Shown here piece by piece: positions 56,176 to 64,000 of a DNA stretch of 64,000 nucleotides (the first letter of the stretch is position 1; each line of letters begins with the position of its first letter). The notes beneath the pieces are model-generated. The model was not told the origin of the DNA. It ran no database searches and was given only the letters and a program-made list of their open reading frames with translations. Position numbers and translations under genes: made by a program. Origin of the DNA: Chamaecrista fasciculata (Eukaryota; Streptophyta; Magnoliopsida; Fabales; Fabaceae); NCBI GenBank assembly GCA_003254925.1, contig QANZ01029560.1, forward strand, positions 110,305 to 174,304, given 5' to 3'.

Positions 56176-57052
56176 GAAAACCTCCCACCGTTAGTCATCC
56201 GTCTATTTTAAATTACAGTTTAGTCTTGAAAACTTTAAGCCCCTTTCACTTTAGTCCCTAACTATCAAAATGAAAGTGAAAGAGCATCCCTGAAGATTCT
56301 CAAACCTTACATCTTGGTCCCTAATCCATAAATTCTTCATGAAATGAAATAGAAATGCAAAAAAAAAAACACAAATTAAAAGCAAATGACAGAGGGACCA
56401 AAACTGAAAACGTAGAAAATTTAAAACTCACCGGAAAACGTACGAAAATCGCCGAGAAATTCAAAAACTCATCCAAAAACCCCAATTCTCACTGAAATCT
56501 CACTCAAATAATCGCCCTCAAATACTTTAAGAAAGAATTTTAAAAAGTCCAAACTTTTGAGGAGGGAGGTGATAGAAGATTCCTTTACATTTGGTGATTC
56601 CGAGAGAGAAGTTCTGAAATCCCTTACATTTCTTCTATCACCTCACTCCTCAAAATTTTGGATTTTCGAAAGTTCTTTTTTAAAGCATTTGAGGGCGATT
56701 ATTTGAGTGAGATTTCAGTGATAATTGAGGTTTTTGGATGAGTTCTTGAGTTTCTTGGCGATTTTTGTATGTTTTCCAGCGAGTTTGGGGCATTTTTCGG
56801 TGGGTTTTAAATTTTTTGCGTTTTCAGTTTTGGTCCCTCTGTCATTTGCTTTAATTTGTGTTGTTTTTGCATTTCTATTCCATTTCATAAAGAATTCATG
56901 GATTAGGGACCACGATATAAGGTTTGAGAATCTTTAAGGATGCTCTTTCACTTTCAATTTGATAGTCAGGGACTAAAGTGAAAGGGACTTGAAGTTTCCA
57001 GGACTAAACTATAATTTAAAATAAACAGAGGACTAACGGTGAGAGGTTTACA
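56176..57052. mobile_element. Long foldback element, arms over 400 bp, loop about 50 bp
   Basis: The left arm (56176-56582) and right arm (56633-57052) are complementary over nearly their full length, with scattered mismatches. Matching words include ACCGTTAGTC, CCCTTTCACTTTAGTCCCT, GAAAGTGAAAGAGCATCC, GAGGGACCAAAACTGAAAAC and GAGGTGATAGAAGA. A transcript would form one long near-perfect hairpin. No protein-coding content; short ORFs in the arms are incidental. No target duplication was identified. Confidence 0.85.
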
Positions 57053-57343
57053 AGTAGAAAATGGCTAAGCTAGCTGTTGGCTTTTTAAAGGCATCTAATT
57101 TCAAACAGAGAAGATATTTTAGGAACATTGGGGTTTGGGATAATGAATGTGAGTGGTAAGAATCATGTTAAGAGAGGAACAACAAATTATTTGCATTATT
57201 TTTCTATGGACCGAGAAAATTAAACAAAATTAATCTTAAGATTCATTTAACCATATGAAAGGTTAACTACTGTAATTTATTATTATTATTTTTTGCCCAA
57301 CAATTTAGGGTAGTTAAAATAGCCTTATGTGCACAAGATAATA

Positions 57344-57617
57344 CTCCCTCCGGTTCTATATATCTGGTGTTTAAGGTTTCTACACACAGATTAAGGAAAT
57401 GATTAGTCAACATAGAATGAAGAGAAAAATGAAGTAAAATGACTAAACTATCCCTATTAAATTACTTGGAAAATGTTTATACATTTATGACTCTACTATA
57501 TTTAATAGGGGTAGAATGATAAAAAAATAATTAATGCTCTCTTGAATTTATAAAACATCAGATATTTTGGAACAAAAATAATTTTCTAAAATACCAGATA
57601 TTCAGAACCGGAGGGAG
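57344..57617. mobile_element. Stowaway-type MITE (Tc1/mariner)
   Basis: A 274-bp element with terminal inverted repeats CTCCCTCCGGTTCTATATAT / GAACCGGAGGGAG in reverse, flanked by TA on both sides (57342-57343 and 57618-57619). The CTCCCTCCG terminus and TA target duplication are diagnostic of Stowaway. Non-coding; inner parts such as ATCTGGTGTTT pair with AAATACCAGATATT-like sequence. Confidence 0.92.
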
Positions 57618-57631
57618 TATTAAATATATAT

Positions 57632-58052
57632 GGTAAATTACACTTTAATACTTTATTCTATGGATGATTTCACTTTGGTATTATGTTCTTTTAAAAGTGA
57701 CATTTTGGTACCCTATTTTTTGCACCATTAACATTTTGGCACCCTGTCTTTCAAAAGTGACATTTTGGTACCTTATTCTCTGCACCATTAACACTTTGTG
57801 GTACTCTAAAAAAGAGAGAACAGGGTAACAAATAATGAAAGAACAGGGTACCAAAGTGAAATCGGTCTATAAAACAGGGTATCAAAGTGTTAACTATGCA
57901 AATAACAAGGTGCCAAAATATCACTTTTGAAATAACAAGGTACCAAAATAAAAACAGTGTAAAGAACAAGGTATCAAAATGTCACTTTTGAAAGAATATG
58001 GTACCAAAGTGAAATCAGTCCATAAAACAGGATACCAAAATATAATTTACCC
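57632..58052. mobile_element. Long hairpin element with TTTGGTACC units, copy 3
   Basis: Starts GGTAAATTACACTTTAATAC, contains repeated ACATTTTGGTACC / GGTACCAAAATGT units, and ends GGATACCAAAATATAATTTACC. It is the same family as 28269-28667 and 29268-29662. It abuts the Stowaway element, with only 13 bases between them. Confidence 0.75.
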
Positions 58053-59100
58053 AAATTATTATGTACTTAGCATAAACATAATTAGTTATCACTATTTTGA
58101 ATATTTTATAATTTTAAAATAAGATTAACATAAAGTCATAAATAAACCTTAACAAATGTGAAGCTTACTAATAATATCAGTTGCGGCAGTTAAGATAGAA
58201 ATCACGTAACCAATCAATTTAAGAAAGATAACCTCAGTTGGGTGGTCTAGTTTTGTAATAGACGTCTCTCTCATGCTCTGCTGCCTCTAAATATGGCGTG
58301 AAACTTGGGTTTCTTGTTCTTTGCTATTTGTGTACAAGAGTCGTAACGAAAAAGTTTTCCAATTCAAACTTCAAAAATAAATGAGGAATGGAATGCCTTT
58401 ATAAGAGCAAAAATTGCAGGGTGGTCCAATTCATTTTTGATTCGTTTAATTTGCTAGGAGTCTCGTGTTATGTTGGTCGTCGTGCCACTGCCACCATAGT
58501 TTTCAATTTATTTAGATTAGTTAATAGTTAATTAGTCCTTCAAATAGAGTTTTTTTTTAAAAAAAAATTTCAATATGTTCATGAATATCGCGTGTTTAAC
58601 TGAATATTAACCACTCAGGGACAAGAAATTGAACGTCGAAGAAGGAAGCATCGCCACGTTGTTTATTAGTCTCACTTTTTTTTTTGGGGCTAGATATTAA
58701 TCTCACTCTCAGCCCAAAACAAATTTGCAAAAACTCACACAACGGAAATGGCCAAATGGGGTTCTCTTAAAGGCTAAAATACAGAGAATTTTTATAAGTT
58801 ATTTAGTATTGAAAAGTGACAAAATATTCGTAAATTTTTTATTTTGTGTAAATAATTATTTTTGTTAAATTTTTTATTTTTAAAAAAATATTTTTAATTT
58901 TTGATTAATTAATAGTAGCCAAAAAAACTTTTAAAATTATTTTTAATAGAAATTTTAATGAAATGAATTATTTATACAAAATGGAAAGTTCATAGAATTT
59001 TTAGTTATTTTTCAAAGTTTAGCAAAATCTTTTCAGCATAACCAAAGTTAAGTGAGTTTTTTGCATTATAACCTTTCTAAAAAATAAGCACAATTATATT
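58053..59100. other. AT-rich intergenic DNA
   Basis: No exon or defined repeat was recognised. Confidence 0.5.
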
Positions 59101-59109
59101 TCAGAACAA

Positions 59110-60610
59110 GACTTTTTTTATTCTTGTAAAAAGAGGTAATGCGTTAATAAGTAAAAAAGGTCAAAAAACACAAAGCCGAAACAAAACCAAATTACCCTAT
59201 GCCTATTTTTACGTGGATAATAAGTTCTTACACAATCAGCCAATACAATCAAAACCAAGAAGGAAGGCATAGTCTCAAAAACAGTAAACTCCATAAACTT
59301 CTAGTTGAACAAGTTTGTCAGCAACAATATTACCTTCTCTTAAAATATGAACCAGCCTAGAATTAGTGAAGGAGGCGAGATCTAACCTGCATAAACCAAT
59401 AAGAGAGGCATAATGGTGTGTGGTAGAGTCAAGGACATTGTTAACAAGATTAACATCATAAAGACAATTAGATTCAACAATAATAGGATCATAACCAGCA
59501 TCCTAAGGTGGATGCCATTTGAGATATTGCACCTTAAAAGCACGTTTACACAAAGAAGGACCAGCAGCAAAGAACCATACTCCACCGCTTGATTGATAGC
59601 ATTGGAAACCGCCAAATTAACATGTTGGAAGATTTTGAGATTTATAATGCACCAATTCCAAAGAGTAAAAATGAACAAAGTACCATATGAGGAATGTTCG
59701 GATTGGTGATAAAATTAGAAGAATTTGTTTTTAACCAACTGATAAAGTCATTATGTGGAAGAATCTGAGAGTGCATAGAGATTCTGAGCTAAATGAGAGA
59801 GGTCATGCTACAGGACATAAACAAGTGTTGAGTAGATTCAGCTTCAAGGCCACAAAGAGGACAAAGAGAATTAATGCCAATGTCTCCAGAAACAAGTCTG
59901 TCATTAACTGAAAGACCATTGTGAATTAATTTCCAAACAAAATATTTTCTTCTAACATGACAGAGACTTTTCCACACCCAATTGAAGTTTAAAGCCCCAC
60001 CATTTACAGTCAAACACTGACTATCATCAGAAGAATTAAAGACAAGAACATAAGCTGATTTAAGATTAGAGTTCCCATTAAGAGAAGACTTACAAACAAG
60101 CGAGTCACAGCTGTTAGAAAAGGAGTTCATGGGGGTAGCTTTTATAGAATTACATATGACAGTAGGAAGCTGAAAAGATAACCTATCCCAGTTCCAAATT
60201 TGAGGAACATCACAAATGTCATCTACTTTAAGAAAGAATTCATGAAGTAGAGGACCATGAATCATATTACGAGCGATGCCAAGATGACACCAATTATGCA
60301 GCCAAAAGAGAGTCAAGGCCAGAATTTATGATTTTGAAAAAAAGATCTTGAATTCAACCAGTTTTCAAAGATAATCTATGATTGCGAACGCCCAAGGTTC
60401 ATGGGGATGGGTTTTAGCTCTCCAGTAGAGTTTTGCTAAGAAGGCAAAATTCCTAGCAAAAAAAATAGGGATTCCTAAACCACCCTCACTTTTATTCAGA
60501 CAAATCTTTTGCCAATTTATGAGATGCATCTTATTTCTATCAGAATCACTCCAAAAGAAATTCCAAACAGCTTTGTCAAGGTGAAGACACACACTAATAA
60601 ACATATGAAA
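59110..60610 (-). mobile_element. Decayed LINE fragment (zf-RVT and RNase H end)
   Basis: Reads on the minus strand in several broken frames. From 60604 a segment reads WNFFWSDSDRNKMHLINWQK and GGLGIP (end of the RT region). From about 60300 to 59789 comes a zf-RVT-type stretch ending CPLCGLEAESTQHLFMSC. From about 59520 to 59290 comes an RNase H-like end (DAGYDPIIVESNC, HILREGNIVADKL) with an in-frame stop and an apparent internal deletion. Frameshifts and stops show it is much older than the LINE at 35423-37290. No target duplication was found. Confidence 0.85.
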
Positions 60611-60936
60611 TCTTCAAATGTCATCACCTGCCGTACTTATCATTAACAAATAACAATAAAGCTTTAGCTTTTCTGTTTACAGAAGATTGATTACAGATGA
60701 ACTTCTCTTTCTCTTAAGTCTTAACCAATTGGACTGCCTATAAATATATACCATCTCAACAAATTCATTTCTTTTAGTGAAAAAAATACATATGTACAAA
60801 CATTTCCTGAGCATTAATTCCTAACACTTGCAGACATATTTACACTTGAAAAAAGAAAAAGAGAAAAAGCTTGTATATTTACATATTATGAGATGCCAGT
60901 CTGGCATATCTTCAAGGGTGACGCTGCAATTCCATC

Positions 60937-63568
60937 TCAAACAGTGAGACCATCATCGTCTTCAAATAGAGAGAGAGAAAAGGGAGCAATAGCCACGTTA
61001 AATGATGGACCTACTCTATCAACATGTATCATCTCAAAGTCACCTTCCTACATTATAACAAAGTTAACGAGACTTAAGGTTTGTCAGTTGAAACTTGAAA
61101 GGAACGGTATCTAGAGAAGAAAAAAATTGAAAAGTTCATGATTCATGAACAAAACAAGTAAATGTAAATACCGAATCTAAATTAATTTCAGAGTGAGTTA
61201 AACTGATCTTAATTACAATTTCCTTCCCTTAGGCTAAATCTACTGCAACACATCATGGTTTCAACTAATTCAATGGTAATAATGAAAGTTGACATGAGAT
61301 AATAATAACAAATGTAACCAATCATGCATCATCAACATGGCACGCTTTTACTTTCACTTTCTTTTTCCATGGCACGCTCTGCTTATTTTGCAAGTTGTAT
61401 GTAAGGTTTTGAATCCTGCACCAACTCCAACTTAAACTTGAGGGTACATATGGATAATTGAAAGGCAAGATCGATGGAAGTGCTTTTAGATGAAAAACTT
61501 TAACCAAATATCACAATGCCATGTTAGCTGTTTTAATATGCAAACCTTATATAGTTATACTGATGCAAATTAATCATTAAGAGAACATCTCTTATAATGG
61601 TAAGAAGTATAGGAAGGTAGATTTCCATCTTCATTCTGTGCTAAGATTTTAAAAAATATCATCATTTCAGATTGTTTTATAAACTAGCAGAAACTACTAG
61701 ATTAAAACAGTCAATACAAATATCTAACATAACAAACTAACTACAAACCTATGGCTTATTTTCTCCAATTTTTACGTGAATAATTAAAAAAAAACTTAAA
61801 TGCATAAGGGATCATCTGCTGGTTTATAGTATATATAAAGGGAGGAACGTTGATGCTGCTATCTGAATTTGTGAATTGTGATGTGTTTATTTGATAGAAA
61901 GATGACTTTACAAAGTACCACCAATGAGGCGCCGACTTCAGTTTAAGAAATTTGAATGAACTCTTAGTATCAAATGTGGCAGCAGAATAAAGCAATAAAA
62001 TATGCATAAGAGAACAAGGGAAGAAAATCATTCTTACCATTCTACCATTCGGTGTGTTTAATGGGTATGCTGAAGAGTATTCAAAACTAGTCTTAGGAAG
62101 CATTACAGGCTGTTCACCAATAACCCCGATCCCCCTGTCATAAGGAAAATAAAGTGTAAAAGCTATGTAAAACTTAATTCACCATGAACTTAAGCCCTTG
62201 AAAGTTTCAAGGATACAGATTGCAATGTTAAAGAAGGATAAATAACTCACCAGATGGTTTCTGTTTTCCCATTTGCATCAGTTATAATCCAATGCCTTCT
62301 AAGAAGTTGAACAGGACGATTGGAGTTGTTTGTTATTCTGATTCTATATGCAAAAAAGTATGTCCCCTTTGAAGGCTGACTTCTTCCCTCTATATACACA
62401 CTCCTAACTTGAACCTTGATTCCCTGAATACGTTGAGATTTAATGTTAAGAATTTAGATTTCTTTGTTTACAAGTATGATGTCTCAAATCAATTAGAGAT
62501 TATTTATTTTAACTCAGAATTGGGGAGTATATTATCTTAGATACAGGTAACATATCCCGTGAAAATAAGTAAATAAGAGGCTGAAAAACAGATGGCTGCA
62601 AATAGATCTAGTAGTGGTACCAAGGTTGTCGCTTTACTAGAACATTTTAAGGGAGAATGTGGACTAATTTCTCGAAGCTCATCTCGAAATTTAGCTGCAT
62701 CCTGTAAAAAAGAATTGAGAAAAATTCACTCAAAATGTAGATTTACGTGAAAATAATATGCTGTAAACATGAGCTAAGTTTTGGCAGCGTGAAATGAAAG
62801 ATGATGCATGTTCAGATTAAGAAGAAAAAAAAATAACAAATGGTATAATATTCTCCCTAATATTTCCCTCAAAATAAGCACCAAAGTGCTCGGTAGAGTA
62901 AATCTCGAAAATGTGATTACAGAAGAAACTAAAACAAATGCACATTACAGCATTTCACTCAAGCCCTTAAATGCATTTCACTTCGCAATCACAACCAAAT
63001 TTACAGTAGCAGCAATATGCACAACATCATCAGCAATACTCGATAACAATTGAGTTTAAGCTTACCTTAAACCTCTCATCAGCAATTGCTTCTTTCATTG
63101 ATCTCCGTAGACGAAAAAGAGGCTCCTCGGCTTCGAACGATTTTATCGAATCACGAATCCTCGCAGCTTCTTTATAATCCTACATCAAAATCAAAAAGAA
63201 GCAAGTCATAAAAAGAAAACACTACAGACATTCAATGCGAAGAAGCTTATTCGAAGGTACTCTAAAACACAAACCTCCGATTTCGCAGCTTGCTCCATTT
63301 GACGCTTCATTAGCACGTAGGTGTGGCTCCGAGATAGAAACGAGCTCGTACTTGAACTTCGACTTGTACTCTCATTCTCTCCCTTGCCATTCTTATTCCT
63401 TTCTACAGCACATGCTACGATCCCTCTCATTCTCTTCGGGTTCGTTCTCTTTAGGTTTATGCAATTCACCCATTGCCTCCTAACCTGAGTCTCCCTATCC
63501 GCGAATCCGGATCCTCTCGGACCCGATAAACCCATATCCATGAGAGCATTGGAACTTACAGACTGCAT
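60937..63568 (-). CDS. UVR-motif and ApaG-domain protein, probably organellar
   Basis: Six exons: 63568-63275, 63179-63066, 62701-62621, 62423-62251, 62134-62038, 61047-60937. They join in frame to 289 residues. The Arg/Ser-rich N-terminus (about 1-95) is consistent with a plastid or mitochondrial transit peptide. A UvrB/UvrC-type motif is duplicated as DYKEAARIRDSI and DAAKFRDELREI (about 99-150). An ApaG/DUF525 beta-sandwich follows (about 163-289: IKVQVRSVYIEGRS, YFFAYRIRITNNS, LLRRHWIITDANGK, GIGVIGEQPV, PNGRM, EGDFEM, FNVAIAPFSLS). ApaG folds occur in bacteria and in F-box proteins; their exact function is not settled. The first ATG in frame is 63568; the frame is open upstream without an ATG. 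The 990-base last intron contains no recognised gene. Confidence 0.9.
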
Positions 63569-64000
63569 TGTTTCCCTAAACGCAAAATCCCCCAATGCTT
63601 AATTAACCACTTGCTTCAAATTTTCCCGAGAAAATTGCGCTAATTGAGAATCCTCTCTCAATCGTGATTCGTGACGGCAGGTTTAACAATTGAAATGCCA
63701 TGATTCTAATATTTATAAGAGTAAGTAGCATGAGAACTTATCTTTAACCTTCGTTCCTCCGGGTTTTGCTGCGAACGTATTTCGTGTAGTTGACTGGATA
63801 GCAAATTAGGTTTTATCCATTTTAAGGATTCAAGAGAAATAATAGGGTCAGGCAAAAAAAAAAAAAAGAAATAATAATTAATAGGGGAAGAGAAATGTAT
63901 CAGAATCTACTAAATATGTAAAGATTGTGTTTGAACCACATCGAGGGTATCGGAAAATTCGGAATTCTGCAGCCACTGGATTCACGTATCATTTTTATGT
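63569..64000. other. Promoter side of the ApaG/UVR gene
   Basis: 5' leader and promoter region of the minus-strand gene starting at 63568. An A-run lies near 63855. No further gene was recognised before the window ends. Confidence 0.5.

Noticed and set aside
56725..56937. Hydrophobic 70-codon ORF in the foldback
   Set aside because: Lies in one arm of the inverted repeat and is broken in the other; incidental.

Overview
This is nuclear DNA from a flowering plant, almost certainly a eudicot. The genes are intron-rich with GT-AG junctions and the intergenic DNA is AT-rich. It is full of short foldback transposons and LINE remnants. The protein families present (cysteine-rich receptor kinase, PPR protein, WAK-type galacturonan-binding protein, GATL glycosyltransferase fragment, Stowaway and Mutator-type MITEs) are typical of plants. 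A woody, heterozygous species is possible, because single-N joins sit between slightly diverged duplicate ends as when two haplotypes are stitched together; that is inference. There are no prokaryotic features.

Layout. 1-2257: gene-free, with an assembly duplication. 2258-6480 (-): cysteine-rich receptor-like kinase, 6 exons. 6481-10767: promoter and repeat DNA. 10768-16722 (+): large uncharacterised membrane protein with an extracellular beta-sandwich/Ig-like region, 13 exons. 17243-18736 (+): single-exon mitochondrial PPR protein resembling OTP43. 18745-21540: gene debris (partial copy of the anthranilate phosphoribosyltransferase gene, orphan exon, GATL pseudogene between direct repeats). 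22636-26247 (+): the intact PAT1/TRP1 gene of tryptophan synthesis, 10 exons. 27082-29154 (-): secreted GUB_WAK-type protein. 31542-34942 (+): Tim17/22/23-family membrane protein. 35423-37290 (-): 5'-truncated LINE with target-site duplication. 38323-41867 (-): MPP10, a U3 snoRNP protein, 12 exons. 42406-43005: 600-base gap. 43819-about 47996 (+): PX plus Rubicon-homology (DUF4206) protein with an apparent 3' frameshift. 48502-50636 (-): seven-exon-junction multi-pass membrane protein. 50637-60936: repeat-rich desert with MITEs, a long foldback and a decayed LINE. 60937-63568 (-): UVR plus ApaG domain protein.

The genes do not form one pathway: as is normal in plants, neighbours have unrelated jobs (defence/wall perception, mitochondrial RNA processing, tryptophan synthesis, ribosome biogenesis, endosome/autophagy traffic). 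Most exon models given here were built by hand from splice signals. The models for the receptor kinase, Ig-like membrane protein, PAT1, Tim17-type protein, MPP10, the 344-residue membrane protein and the ApaG protein all close in frame. The 3' ends of the WAK-type and PX genes are uncertain. I found no convincing new multi-gene system. The best leads are the uncharacterised Ig-like membrane protein with a GC-AG intron, a regulatory-looking uORF that overlaps its main start codon, a repeated hairpin family that brackets the WAK-type gene, and several foldback elements with clear target-site duplications.
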